Shown in pieces: positions 8,281 through 16,164 of a stretch of 27,912 nucleotides of DNA. Source of the stretch: Lachnospiraceae bacterium (GTDB lineage: Bacteria > Bacillota > Clostridia > Lachnospirales > Lachnospiraceae); contig CAAGSD010000144.1 of assembly GCA_900772845.1 (NCBI GenBank), positions 1 through 27,912 on the forward strand, given 5' to 3'. The translations under genes and the position numbers were made by a program. Under the pieces are notes generated by a model, which was given only the letters and a program-made list of their open reading frames with translations, had not been told where the DNA came from and ran no database searches. The first letter of the stretch is position 1; each line of letters begins with the position of its first letter.

Positions 8281-8313
8281 TTTTGACTTACTGTGATTCA
8301 CAGATTGTCAAAA
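8281..8313. promoter_or_regulatory. Dyad element in the gap leader
   Basis: 33-base interrupted dyad: outer arms TTTTGAC (8281-8287) and GTCAAAA (8307-8313), inner arms CTGTGA and TCACAG around a central T (8291-8303). Three bases mismatch between inner and outer arms. It lies downstream of the candidate gap promoter and about 35 bases before the ATG, a position suited to a repressor operator or a leader RNA hairpin. I do not recognise it as a cre or Rex box. Confidence 0.6.
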
Positions 8314-8329
8314 TTTTATCAGCAAATTT

Positions 8330-8358
8330 ATTTTACCTAATTCCTCTTTATAATTCAA
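8330..8358 (-). promoter_or_regulatory. Candidate gap promoter
   Basis: On the minus strand, TTGAAT (8358-8353), a 17-base spacer, then TAAAAT (8335-8330). This is a reasonable sigma-A match placed about 80 bases upstream of the gap start. Confidence 0.5.
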
Positions 8359-8438
8359 GATGTAAATGCAAAATATTTGTGATTTTGTGGTAAATTTTAC
8401 AGTTTGTTTAGAAATGCTATGGTTTTTACTGCTTTTTT

Positions 8439-8447
8439 TGCTATAAT
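8439..8447 (+). promoter_or_regulatory. Extended -10 promoter of the PHP gene
   Basis: TGCTATAAT at 8439-8447 is a perfect extended -10 element; the -35 region (about 8419-8425) is poor. It lies 54 bases upstream of the PHP-phosphatase ATG. Confidence 0.6.
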
Positions 8448-8501
8448 AAGTTCAAAAAACGATGAAATCGTATTTATTAATAACCAGAAAGGATGAAAAA
8501 T

Positions 8502-9323
8502 ATGTCTATCAAAACAGATTGTCATCTTCACTCTTCTTTTTCGGGAGATTCCCAGGCCCCCATGCCGGAAATGATCGATAAGGGTATTTCTCTCGGACTG
8601 GAAACCATGTGTTTCACTGAACATAATGACTTTGATTATCCCCGTACCGAGGAAGGTCCGGGCTCGATCTTTTTACTGAACACGGATTCTTATCTGTATG
8701 ATGTGCTCCGCTGCCGTGCGAAATATGAGGGAAAAATGCGGATCCTCTTCGGTGTGGAATTAGGCCTGCAGCCCCATCTGGCCGATCGTAACGAGGATTT
8801 TACTTCCGCCTATGATTTTGATTTCGTCATTGGCTCTACCCACCTGTGCCGTGGTATGGATCCTTACTACCCTGAATTTTTCGAGAAGTTTTCCTCCGAG
8901 GAGGAAGCCATCAGGGCTTATTTTGCGGAGACCCTGGAGAATCTGAAATGTCATGCCGATTATGATGTGCTGGGACATATGGACTATATCGTCCGTGTGG
9001 CTCCCACCAAGGACAAGAATTATTCCTATGACAAATATAAAGATGCCATTGATCCGATCCTGGAGCTTCTGGTGCAGCAGGGAAAAGGTCTTGAGCTGAA
9101 CACCGGAAGCTTCCGCTACGGTCTCAGACAGCCCCATCCCTGTACCGATGTCCTGCGCCGCTATCACGAGCTGGGTGGTGAGATCATCACTGTGGGGACC
9201 GATGCCCATAAGACGCAGGATGTGGGTTCCTACCTGGATCTGGCCTCCGAGATCCTGCAGCTGTGTGGTTTCAAATATTATACAATTTTTGAGAAACGCA
9301 GCCCGGAATATCATAAGCTGTAA
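8502..9323 (+). CDS. PHP-domain histidinol-phosphatase
   Basis: 273-residue cytoplasmic metal-dependent phosphoesterase of the PHP family, closest in pattern to HisK-type histidinol-phosphatases. The metal ligands are visible: TDCHLHSSFSGDS at the N-terminus, CFTEHND, a central Glu in GVELGL, GSTHLCRG, LGHMDYIVR, and VGTDAH near the end. Its likely reaction is L-histidinol phosphate to L-histidinol, but PHP enzymes are varied and there is no his operon beside it, so the substrate is inferred. I chose the ATG at 8502 over 8493, because AAAGG is 9 bases upstream of it and abuts the other. It is a single gene with its own promoter and terminator. Confidence 0.85.
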   Translation: MSIKTDCHLHSSFSGDSQAPMPEMIDKGISLGLETMCFTEHNDFDYPRTEEGPGSIFLLNTDSYLYDVLRCRAKYEGKMRILFGVELGLQPHLADRNEDFTSAYDFDFVIGSTHLCRGMDPYYPEFFEKFSSEEEAIRAYFAETLENLKCHADYDVLGHMDYIVRVAPTKDKNYSYDKYKDAIDPILELLVQQGKGLELNTGSFRYGLRQPHPCTDVLRRYHELGGEIITVGTDAHKTQDVGSYLDLASEILQLCGFKYYTIFEKRSPEYHKL

Positions 9324-9334
9324 TTTTCCCGCAA

Positions 9335-9368
9335 AAAAACTCTGCCGTTTATCTTCGGCAGAGTTTTT
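9335..9368. terminator. Shared terminator of two convergent genes
   Basis: Perfect stem AAACTCTGCCG (9337-9347) with CGGCAGAGTTT (9356-9366), 8-base loop, with T runs following on both strands. It serves the PHP gene on the plus strand and touches the stop of the small leftward ORF on the minus strand. Confidence 0.9.
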
Positions 9369-9688
9369 CATAACCAACTTCTACTATACTCTTCTGTTAC
9401 AGGGAACATATTCTGAATCAAAAAAGCTGCCTTGCGGTCATCATATTCTCCCAGAACGATACCTTTGCATTGTTTTCCTGCGTTCACTATTTTCTCCTTG
9501 ATTGTTGAAAATTTTTCATATTGCGAAGTGATCGGAACCATCCAGTATAAACCTGTTGTTTCGTCTTTTACGCAGTATAAGGTGGGCCTATATTTTCCAT
9601 CTTCTTTGTTCTGCATAAGAAATGGATCTTTTGCAAATGCGAAATAACTATCCTTAATGTGATATGCATATCCCGGTAATATTTCCAT
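9368..9688 (-). CDS. Small ToxN/CptN-like protein, candidate type III toxin, probably C-terminally short
   Basis: 106 residues. It opens MEILPGYAYHIKDSYF, has RPTLYCVKDETTGLYWMVPI followed by a Ser/Gln loop and a basic helix, then AFLIQNMFPVTEEY. From memory this matches a Firmicutes family of small endoribonuclease-like toxins of the ToxN/CptN kind, which are usually about 150-170 residues. This one stops right after the FPVTEEY segment, so the C-terminal third seems missing. In the +1 frame the next codons read IVEVGYEK, so a frameshift near 9390 plus deletion up to the terminator is possible. AGGAG lies 6 bases before the ATG. A promoter, a pseudoknot-capable RNA and a terminator stand directly upstream, the order expected of type III toxin-antitoxin loci. 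The family call is moderate and activity is doubtful. Confidence 0.55.
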   Translation of the reverse strand: MEILPGYAYHIKDSYFAFAKDPFLMQNKEDGKYRPTLYCVKDETTGLYWMVPITSQYEKFSTIKEKIVNAGKQCKGIVLGEYDDRKAAFLIQNMFPVTEEYSRSWL

Positions 9689-9711
9689 TTTTCTCCTTCG
9701 TGAAATAAAAT

Positions 9712-9754
9712 ACCCTCTTCTCTTTCAAATAAAATTAAGAAAAGAGAAGAGGGT
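9712..9754 (-). terminator. Terminator-like hairpin just before the toxin-like gene
   Basis: Perfect 14-bp stem (9712-9725 ACCCTCTTCTCTTT with 9741-9754), 15-base loop. On the minus strand ATTTTATTTC follows. It lies 24 bases upstream of the ATG at 9688, where type III loci carry a leaky terminator between antitoxin RNA and toxin. Confidence 0.8.
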
Positions 9755-9808
9755 TTATTTTCGAGCCGTTCATTTATCAGCCGCCAACGGTGGGCGAACA
9801 TTATTTAC
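9712..9808 (-). ncRNA. Candidate type III antitoxin RNA (single pseudoknot unit)
   Basis: Short transcript predicted from a consensus promoter to a terminator hairpin. Within it 9766-9796 can form an H-type pseudoknot on the minus strand. Stem 1 is CGCC (9796-9793) with GGCG (9785-9782). Stem 2 is CCGTT (9790-9786) with AACGG (9770-9766). Loop 1 is CA, there is no base between the stems, and loop 3 is 11 bases. Type III antitoxins of the ToxI/CptI kind are pseudoknot RNAs, usually in tandem repeats; only one unit is visible here. This is a structural inference by eye. Confidence 0.45.
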
Positions 9809-9814
9809 ATCTTT

Positions 9815-9843
9815 ATCATATTGCTATGACGTTCATTTGTCAA
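9815..9843 (-). promoter_or_regulatory. Consensus promoter of the candidate antitoxin-toxin unit
   Basis: Minus strand TTGACA (9843-9838), 17-base spacer, TATGAT (9820-9815), so transcription should start near 9808. It begins only seven bases after the DUF3783 stop. Confidence 0.8.
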
Positions 9844-9849
9844 TCTTTA

Positions 9850-10221
9850 TTATTTCCCAAAAAATTGAAAATGTTCCTTCATCAGCTCACAAAACAGCGC
9901 ATCCGCTGTCCATGAGACATTATGCGGTGTCACAATCGCCTTCAGGGCAACCGGTGGTAAGCCGGTTGCCTTATATTCCGCCAGGAATGCATCCACCTGC
10001 TGGGGCATCATTCCAGAAAACACCAGCATTTCCGTTGCGAAATCCGGTCCTTCGTAAGATTTTCTTTCCATGGGAAATCCTTTAATCCCTGCCAATGCTC
10101 CGATCTTCTGTCCATAGTCCTTGCGGGCAATCGTGGTCACATCTGCCCCGATCTTCTGCGCAGCCTTACAGACCGCCCGGTTCTTTTCTTTTTTCAGTCC
10201 AAACAATAGGATTTTTGCCAT
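9850..10221 (-). CDS. DUF3783-family protein
   Basis: 123 residues, cytoplasmic, role unknown. It opens AKILLFGLKKEKNRAVCKAA, shows ELLVFSG-type text (EMLVFSGMMPQQVDAFL) and ends with LPPVALKAIVTPHNVSWTADALFCELMKEH, a pattern I associate with DUF3783. The ATG at 10221 has AAGAGG 6-7 bases upstream; a longer in-frame start at 10251 has no ribosome site. It follows the DUF523 gene by 35 bp on the same strand, so the two are probably co-transcribed. Confidence 0.75.
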   Translation of the reverse strand: MAKILLFGLKKEKNRAVCKAAQKIGADVTTIARKDYGQKIGALAGIKGFPMERKSYEGPDFATEMLVFSGMMPQQVDAFLAEYKATGLPPVALKAIVTPHNVSWTADALFCELMKEHFQFFGK

Positions 10222-10256
10222 GCTTTGCCTCTTTTCTATGTTATCCATCATTCCTG

Positions 10257-10673
10257 TCAGATTTCTTCACAGTCCAACACCCGGAAGTCATTCTCTGAAA
10301 GGAGCTTTGCAAACACTCCCTGTCCGGGAATGAGTTTACCTGTAAAGCTTCCATCGTAGATCTGCCTTACGCCGCAGCTGGGACTTCGGGACTGCAGAAT
10401 GGCAAGGTCTATTTTATTCTCTTTTGCAATCTGCAGTGCCTTCTCTGCGCCTTCCCGGAACTGCCTGTCCACACTCACACCCTTGCAGTTTATGACCTCG
10501 CCGCTCACGATCTCCGACGGATCCCTCGGGGTCGGAAGTCCTCCCAGCACCTCTGGGCAGACCGGGATCACCGCATGCCCTTCCAGATATTTTGCCACAC
10601 GCTCGCAGTAATTATTTTTCCCATTATATTTGCAGTTCTCACCCAACAAGCAGGCACTGACCAGTATTTTCAC
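10257..10673 (-). CDS. DUF523-family protein
   Basis: 138 residues. The family pattern is clear: KILVSACLLGENCKYNG, then VIPVCPEVLGGLPTPRDPSEI and LQSRSPSCGV. Conserved cysteines at the N-terminus, in VCPE and in SPSCG suggest a metal or thiol site, but no reaction is established. The start is GTG at 10673 with AAGGAG about 6 bases upstream. It heads a two-gene unit with the DUF3783 gene. Confidence 0.85.
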   Translation of the reverse strand: MKILVSACLLGENCKYNGKNNYCERVAKYLEGHAVIPVCPEVLGGLPTPRDPSEIVSGEVINCKGVSVDRQFREGAEKALQIAKENKIDLAILQSRSPSCGVRQIYDGSFTGKLIPGQGVFAKLLSENDFRVLDCEEI

Positions 10674-10710
10674 GTTCCGCTCCTTCTCCCACAGAAAACA
10701 AATTCCATAT

Positions 10711-10756
10711 TACAAAACCGGAACACTTTTCCGCACATCCGAAAAATGTCCCGGTT
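10711..10756 (-). terminator. Terminator of the cardiolipin synthase gene
   Basis: AACCGG (10716-10721) pairs with CCGGTT (10751-10756). The stem continues through ACA/TGT and TTTT/AAAA with two single mismatches. TTTTGT follows on the minus strand. Confidence 0.75.
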
Positions 10757-10799
10757 CTTTATCGTTACATTCATTTTGCATTGACTCGGCAGGCGTCCA

Positions 10800-12380
10800 C
10801 TACAGTAACGGTGCGATCAGACGCATAATACACTGCCAGCCTCTCACTGCCATATTTTTCCTTCCATCCCGGTATTTATCGGTGACTTCCTCACTATCCT
10901 GTATCAGCTTATCAAAATCCGTCTCAATATCCCGGATGGCATCACAGCCATGCATCCACACACCGTTTTCAAAATGGTGATACAGGCTTCGGTAATCCAT
11001 ATTGATAGTACCTACCGTTGCGGTATCATCATCACACAACATCTGTTTTGCGTGTAAAAATCCCGGTGTGTATTCATAAATCCGCACCCCCTGGCGCACC
11101 AGTCCGGAATAATAAGATCTGGTCACACCGTAGATGATTTTTTTATCCGGAATACCGGGGGTAAATACACGCACATCCACGCCCCGTTTGGCTGCCAGTC
11201 CCAGCTCTCTCGTCATCTCATCACTGATGATCAGATAGGGAGTTGCCACATAGAGGCGTTTTTTCGCTGTCTTGATCAGGTTCAGGTAGATATTCTCACC
11301 CACCGGTTCTCCGTCCAGAGGGGAATCCGCATAGGGCTGTACATAGCCGGACGCCTTCTGCACATTTCCGTCTTCCGTACCATCCTGTGATGCCTGCAGA
11401 TATTTTTCATAATCGGTATCGGCCTGTCCCATGACATTCCACATTTCCAAAAACATCATGGTAAAGCTCTGTACCGCTCTGCCGGTCAGCTTCACACCGG
11501 TATCCTTCCAGTAGCCGTAAGGATGCGTGATATTAAAATACTCATCCGCCAGATTATATCCACCGGTAAAACCGACTTTTCCGTCGATGATCATGATCTT
11601 ACGGTGGTCACGGTTATTCATGAAAATATTTAAGAACGGCACCACATAGTTGAATACCCGGCACTGTGCACCGATGTCATTCATGCGATCAATAAAGCTT
11701 TTATCCAAAAAGCCGATACATCCTACATCGTCGTACAGGATACGGACTTCCACGCCCTCGGCAGCCTTTCTTGCCAATACATCCTTCAGCCGTGCAAAAG
11801 CCTCTGCCTCCTCTATGGCATGATACTCCAGGAATATAAAGTGTTTTGCCTTCTCCAGTTCCTGTAACTGTTCCTCATATCCCAGATAAGCCTCCGGATA
11901 GAATTTCACATCTGTACCATCATATACCGGATAGTTACCGTACTTCCAGATATAATAGCACTGGTTGGCAGCCATGGGTTCTTCCGCCTCCAGCCGTTCT
12001 ACCACTGTTTCATCCTGGGGATTTAAGGGAATCAGTTGTGCATCCACATCCTCAAATTTCCGGATGATTTTATGCATAGCCTCTTTATGTCCGAACAATC
12101 CGTAAATACACAGACCGAACACAGGAAATGCCAATATTACAATGATCCAGGGCATCTTAAATGCGGCATTGGTATGTTTCCCATAAATCCTGAGTGCCAC
12201 CAGCAGTGCAAACAGACTGGTCAGCAAGGAGATCACTGAAGAATATTGATACAGCTTGATCATCAATATCAGTATCCAGCCGATCTGTAAAAGCACAGCC
12301 AATGCTGCAAATGCAATTCTTCCTATACTGTTTTTCACATTCCCTTTTACTTCAGAACGCATCTGCTTTTTCTCACCCAT
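10800..12380 (-). CDS. cls: Cardiolipin synthase (phospholipase D family)
   Basis: Membrane enzyme that joins phosphatidylglycerol molecules into cardiolipin. 526 residues, a normal Cls length. Two N-terminal membrane segments (about 17-41 and 46-66) and a third hydrophobic stretch about 76-97 precede two phospholipase D motifs: HRKIMIIDG with H259 followed by GFTGGYNLADEY, and HAKQMLCDDD with H443 followed by GTINMDYRSL. Both HKD motifs are complete, so the enzyme should be active. GGAG lies somewhat far (about 13 bases) from the ATG. Monocistronic, ending at a hairpin terminator. Confidence 0.93.
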   Translation of the reverse strand: MGEKKQMRSEVKGNVKNSIGRIAFAALAVLLQIGWILILMIKLYQYSSVISLLTSLFALLVALRIYGKHTNAAFKMPWIIVILAFPVFGLCIYGLFGHKEAMHKIIRKFEDVDAQLIPLNPQDETVVERLEAEEPMAANQCYYIWKYGNYPVYDGTDVKFYPEAYLGYEEQLQELEKAKHFIFLEYHAIEEAEAFARLKDVLARKAAEGVEVRILYDDVGCIGFLDKSFIDRMNDIGAQCRVFNYVVPFLNIFMNNRDHRKIMIIDGKVGFTGGYNLADEYFNITHPYGYWKDTGVKLTGRAVQSFTMMFLEMWNVMGQADTDYEKYLQASQDGTEDGNVQKASGYVQPYADSPLDGEPVGENIYLNLIKTAKKRLYVATPYLIISDEMTRELGLAAKRGVDVRVFTPGIPDKKIIYGVTRSYYSGLVRQGVRIYEYTPGFLHAKQMLCDDDTATVGTINMDYRSLYHHFENGVWMHGCDAIRDIETDFDKLIQDSEEVTDKYRDGRKNMAVRGWQCIMRLIAPLL

Positions 12381-12555
12381 AATGTCCTATTTTCTCCTTC
12401 GTCCTGCAAAAATCATAAGTATCTCCCCCCTCACAGACTGCCTGCACTGCGCACAGACAGCCATGACATCATTCTATGGGGGATTGTTTTATGGTATAAC
12501 ATTTTTGCAAAAATCTCAATAGGTCTATGGACTACAACTGTCCTCTTTTGTCTGC

Positions 12556-13095
12556 CTAACCACAGTTTCTGTCACACAGTACCACCACTGTAGACGGCGT
12601 GGTCTGGGCAGGAATGCTTCTCGTGGAAGAGGAATAGATGACCACCAGATTATGGTTTGCGGGACTCGCCTGGAAATACTGGTTGTTCACGGTACGCACA
12701 TCCACTGTGCCATCCAGATTCAACTGCAATGTCTGCTCCTCATTGACCAGGGAATTGTTGTAGTAGCTCACATCCACATACCTGTCGCTTCTCTCTTCTG
12801 CCACTACCACTGCAGTATACTGAGGCGGATAGATCAGGGGCATGGGTGCATCGTTGCGATACCAGAACGTAGCCATCATTCCCACAGACAGTGTGGTAAA
12901 GTCCACCACATAAGTATCGGGGTTGATAAAAAAGTTCACGGTATTGCCGTCTGTATCCTCGATGGCGGCAAACAAAAGGCATCCATCGGCTCTGCGGCCT
13001 CCCTGTCCTGCCGGCACCAGATCCACAATTGTTCCCTTCATGGAACAGAAGCTGTTTCTTCTCATAGGTCTCTGAAACGAAAATCGATAATCCAT
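12556..13095 (-). CDS. Unknown conserved-looking protein
   Basis: 179 residues; I do not recognise the family. No signal peptide or membrane helix. The N-terminus is basic (RFSFQRPMRRNSFCSMKG). The middle reads like a beta-rich fold (GTIVDLVPAGQGGR, FFINPDTYVVDF, MMATFWYRNDAPMPLIYPPQYTAVVVAE), and the last third is rich in Ser/Thr/Asn, ending CDRNCG. GGAGAG is placed 5 bases before the ATG, supporting expression. It stands alone between cls and mnmA. The plus-strand ORFs over it are shadows. Confidence 0.6.
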   Translation of the reverse strand: MDYRFSFQRPMRRNSFCSMKGTIVDLVPAGQGGRRADGCLLFAAIEDTDGNTVNFFINPDTYVVDFTTLSVGMMATFWYRNDAPMPLIYPPQYTAVVVAEERSDRYVDVSYYNNSLVNEEQTLQLNLDGTVDVRTVNNQYFQASPANHNLVVIYSSSTRSIPAQTTPSTVVVLCDRNCG

Positions 13096-13248
13096 AGTCT
13101 CTCCTGTGAATTATAAAAGCTTTCTTCTAATATATGCACGCCCCGCTGTTGTTGTCACACCTAGCTACGCTGAGGATTTTTAGCCTGTGCTATCGGGAAA
13201 ATAGGCAAGTGATATGGGGTAGTTAATTTAAAACTGTTATACTAGGAT

Positions 13249-13289
13249 AAAACAAGGGATCACTACTATAAAATAGTGATCCCTGTTTT
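13249..13289 (-). terminator. Terminator of the nifS-iscU-mnmA transcript
   Basis: Long stem: AGGGATCACTA (13256-13266) pairs with TAGTGATCCCT (13274-13284), extended by the flanking AACA/TGTT region. TTGTTTTATCC follows on the minus strand. It begins two bases after the mnmA stop. Confidence 0.9.
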
Positions 13290-13290
13290 C

Positions 13291-14370
13291 CTACAGGACA
13301 ATGGTCCCACCGCCCAGTACATGCCCGTCCTGATAGAACACCATAGCCTGTCCCGGGGTAGCGGCACGCACCGGTGCATCGAAGGTACAGAGTACTCTGC
13401 CATCCGGTTGTTTTGTAAGCGTTCCCTGCTCGCCCTTATGATTATAGCGGATCTTCGCCAGTACTCTGACAGGCTCTGTGATATCCTCCACCGCCATATA
13501 ATTCACATTTTCACACAATACTTTGTCCGTGAAAAGTTCCTGGTTGGAACCGATCACCACCTCATTGGTCTCGGGGCGGATGGCTGTAACAAACACCCTC
13601 TCTCCCATGGGGAGTTCCAATCCTCTGCGCTGCCCCAGGGTATAATGAGTTATCCCCTTATGCCGACCTAAAATCCTGCCGTCCTCCGTGACAAAATTAC
13701 CCGGTCCCGGCACCTTTTCTCCGGCTTCTCTGTCAATAAAGGAAGCATAATCATTGTCCGGCACAAAGCAGATCTCCTGGCTGTCCGGCTTATGTGCCAC
13801 CGGAAGTCCCGCCTCCTCTGCCAGGGCACGGATCTCATCCTTGGTATATTCTCCCACCGGCATCAGAGTATGTGAAAGCTGATCCTGGGTCAGATTATAC
13901 AGCGCATAGGTCTGGTCCTTCGCCGCCGTGACGGAATTGCGGATGGCAAAGCGGCCGTTTGGCAGTCTGTCGATCCTCGCATAATGTCCCGTGGCAATAT
14001 AATCCGCCCCAATCTCCAGACTTCTCTGCAGAAGGGACTCCCACTTTACATACCGGTTGCAGGCGATGCAGGGATTCGGTGTATGTCCTCTTAAATACTC
14101 GTCCACAAAATAATCCATGACATGACACTTGAACTCTTTTTTAAAGTTCATGACATAATAAGGAATCTCCAGTCTCTGTGCCACTCTTCTGGCATCATCC
14201 ACTGCAGACAGTCCGCAGCATCCGCCATTGGCTTCCTTGGCGGCTTCCTCCTCGTCCTGCCAGATCTGCATGGTGACACCGATCACGTCATAGCCCTGTT
14301 CCTTCAATAACATGGCTGCCACGGAAGAATCCACGCCTCCGGACATGCCCACTACCACTTTTTTCTTCAT
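13291..14370 (-). CDS. mnmA: tRNA-specific 2-thiouridylase MnmA
   Basis: Adds sulfur to C2 of the wobble uridine (U34) in Lys, Glu and Gln tRNAs, using ATP and a persulfide passed from a cysteine desulfurase. 359 residues, standard length. PP-loop SGGVDSS at 10-16. The catalytic pair is C101 (NPCIACN, where C104 is also present) and C201 (SQEICFV). Further family text: TGHYARI, KDQTYALYNLTQDQL, HYTLGQRRGLEL. It lies five bases after iscU and downstream of nifS, which supplies its sulfur. The nearest purine-rich ribosome site is weak, so coupling to iscU translation is likely. Confidence 0.97.
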   Translation of the reverse strand: MKKKVVVGMSGGVDSSVAAMLLKEQGYDVIGVTMQIWQDEEEAAKEANGGCCGLSAVDDARRVAQRLEIPYYVMNFKKEFKCHVMDYFVDEYLRGHTPNPCIACNRYVKWESLLQRSLEIGADYIATGHYARIDRLPNGRFAIRNSVTAAKDQTYALYNLTQDQLSHTLMPVGEYTKDEIRALAEEAGLPVAHKPDSQEICFVPDNDYASFIDREAGEKVPGPGNFVTEDGRILGRHKGITHYTLGQRRGLELPMGERVFVTAIRPETNEVVIGSNQELFTDKVLCENVNYMAVEDITEPVRVLAKIRYNHKGEQGTLTKQPDGRVLCTFDAPVRAATPGQAMVFYQDGHVLGGGTIVL

Positions 14371-14375
14371 AGATC

Positions 14376-14813
14376 TTAATAATCTTCCTCTTCTTCGCCC
14401 TCACTGATATCGTTCTTGGGCTTCTGCAGTCCCTCAATAGTGATATGGTTCTTCTCCGCATAATCCCACAGGGCTGCATGGATGGCTTCCTCTGCCAAAA
14501 GTGAGCAGTGTACCTTTACGGGAGGCAGTCCGTCCAGAGCCTCCATTACTGCCTTATTCGTTACCTGCAAAGCTTCCTGGATAGTCTTGCCCTTTACCAG
14601 TTCGGTAGCCATGGAGCTGGTAGCTACGGCAGCACCGCAGCCGAAAGTCTTGAACTTTGCTTCCCGGATGATCCCATTCTCGTCAATATCCAGGAACATT
14701 CTCATAATATCTCCGCACTTGGCGTTGCCCACGGTACCTACACCGCTGGCATCCTCGATCTCCCCGACATTTCTGGGGTTCTGAAAGTGATCCATTACTT
14801 TTTCACTGTACAT
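14376..14813 (-). CDS. iscU: Fe-S cluster scaffold protein (IscU/NifU N-terminal type)
   Basis: Scaffold on which Fe-S clusters are built with sulfur from NifS. 145 residues. The three cluster-binding cysteines are present: C33 in NAKCGD, C59 in FGCGAA and C103 in KVHCSLL, with the LPPVKVHCS substrate loop. An extra acidic C-terminal tail (EGEEEEDY) goes beyond the usual IscU end and may be lineage-specific. It is in the middle of the nifS-iscU-mnmA operon, 26 bp after nifS. Confidence 0.93.
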   Translation of the reverse strand: MYSEKVMDHFQNPRNVGEIEDASGVGTVGNAKCGDIMRMFLDIDENGIIREAKFKTFGCGAAVATSSMATELVKGKTIQEALQVTNKAVMEALDGLPPVKVHCSLLAEEAIHAALWDYAEKNHITIEGLQKPKNDISEGEEEEDY

Positions 14814-14839
14814 GTATCTGTTATCCTCTTCTTTCTTGC

Positions 14840-16018
14840 TTAGTTGTTCTTCTGGTTTTTCAGAAAATCTTCATATAAAGGAGACATATCCCGCAGTCTC
14901 TGTACGATTTTCTTCACTTCTTCCGCTACGATATCCATCTCTTCCTTCGTGCTTTCCTCAGACAATGTCAGACGTAAGGAGCCGTGTGCTTCCTCATGCT
15001 TTAAGCCGATGGCTAACAGCACATGGGAAGGATCTAAGGATCCGGAAGTACATGCGGAACCGCTGGAAGCGCAGATGCCCTTCATATCCAGCATGATCAG
15101 CATGGATTCTCCCTCGATAAACAGGAAGGAGAAATTGATATTATTCGGTAGTCTCTTCGTACGGTGACCGTTCAGCCAGCAGTGAGGTATCTCGTTCTCC
15201 AGCCGTCCGATCAGATAATCCCGCAGTTCGATCTCCTTGCGGGTCTTACTGTCCATGATACGCATGGCACGCTCTACAGCTGCCCCCAGTCCCACGATAC
15301 CGGGAATGTTCTCCGTACCGGCTCTGCGGCTTCTCTCCTGCGCTCCACCGTGTACAAAAGAACGGATCTTTACGCCTTTACGGATATATAAGAAACCGAT
15401 ACCCTTGGGGCCGTTTAATTTGTGGCCGCTGGCACTGAGCATATCGATGTGCATCTCATCCACATTGATGGGAACCTGTGCATAAGCCTGTACCGCATCG
15501 GTATGGAACAATACACCGTGCTCCTTTGCGATCTCACCGATCTCGGCAATAGGTTCAATGGTCCCGATCTCGTTGTTGGCAAACATCACGCTGATCAGAA
15601 TGGTGTCGGGGCGGATGGCTGCCTTCAGCTCGTCCAGGCTGATCAGTCCGTCTCTGTCCACATTCAGATAGGTGATCTCAAAACCTCTTTTCTCCAGATA
15701 CTCACAAGTATGGAGAATGGCATGGTGCTCGATCTTCGTGGTGATGATGTGTTTTCCCTTGGAAGCATAAGCTTCTGCGGTGGCTTTTAACGCCCAGTTG
15801 TCGGATTCGGAACCGCCGGCGGTAAAATAGATTTCTTCCGGCTTCGCTCCCAGGCTGTCCGCAATGGTCTGGCGGGCATGATCCATAGCCTTTTTACTCT
15901 CGGCACCCAGACTGTAGATGGTGCTGGCATTGCCGTAATATTCACTGAAATACGGGAGCATCGCATCTACGACCTCCGGTGCTGTTTTCGTAGTCGCTGC
16001 ATTATCTAAATATATCAT
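14840..16018 (-). CDS. nifS: Cysteine desulfurase (NifS/IscS type)
   Basis: PLP enzyme that strips sulfur from cysteine as a persulfide for Fe-S assembly and tRNA thiolation. 392 residues. It opens MIYLDNAATTKTAPEV. Also visible are TAGGSESDNWALK, the PLP lysine K200 in SASGHKLNGPKG, and the sulfur-accepting C323 in SGSACTSGSLDPSHVL, with RLTLSEESTKEEMD at the end. GAGG precedes the ATG. It is the first gene of the three-gene sulfur operon and has its own strong promoter in the divergent region shared with the flippase gene. Confidence 0.96.
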   Translation of the reverse strand: MIYLDNAATTKTAPEVVDAMLPYFSEYYGNASTIYSLGAESKKAMDHARQTIADSLGAKPEEIYFTAGGSESDNWALKATAEAYASKGKHIITTKIEHHAILHTCEYLEKRGFEITYLNVDRDGLISLDELKAAIRPDTILISVMFANNEIGTIEPIAEIGEIAKEHGVLFHTDAVQAYAQVPINVDEMHIDMLSASGHKLNGPKGIGFLYIRKGVKIRSFVHGGAQERSRRAGTENIPGIVGLGAAVERAMRIMDSKTRKEIELRDYLIGRLENEIPHCWLNGHRTKRLPNNINFSFLFIEGESMLIMLDMKGICASSGSACTSGSLDPSHVLLAIGLKHEEAHGSLRLTLSEESTKEEMDIVAEEVKKIVQRLRDMSPLYEDFLKNQKNN

Positions 16019-16072
16019 ATTGCCTCATTTCTGCATATCTTGTAGCTGATCATGCACATTTTACTGCTATTC

Positions 16073-16102
16073 ATGATAGCATTCACTTTACGGTTCTGTC
16101 AA
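16073..16102 (-). promoter_or_regulatory. Promoter of the nifS operon
   Basis: Minus strand TTGACA (16102-16097), 18-base spacer ending TGC, then TATCAT (16078-16073): a consensus -35 with an extended -10, about 55 bases upstream of the nifS ATG. Confidence 0.8.
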
Positions 16103-16164
16103 CAAGGTCATCGGAATATACTTTTGCAAGATCTTTTAAGCCAAAAGGATCCAAAAATCCGCTT

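Noticed and set aside
8281..8313. gap leader dyad as a Rex or cre site
   Set aside because: The half-sites CTGTGA/TCACAG do not match the Rex or cre patterns I know, so it is left unassigned.
8760..9377. 205-codon minus-strand ORF opposite the PHP phosphatase
   Set aside because: Antisense shadow; the PHP gene has a promoter, ribosome site and metal motifs.
12439..12461. Hairpin-like palindrome between cls and the unknown gene as a terminator
   Set aside because: There is no T run on the minus strand, so it cannot be called a terminator.
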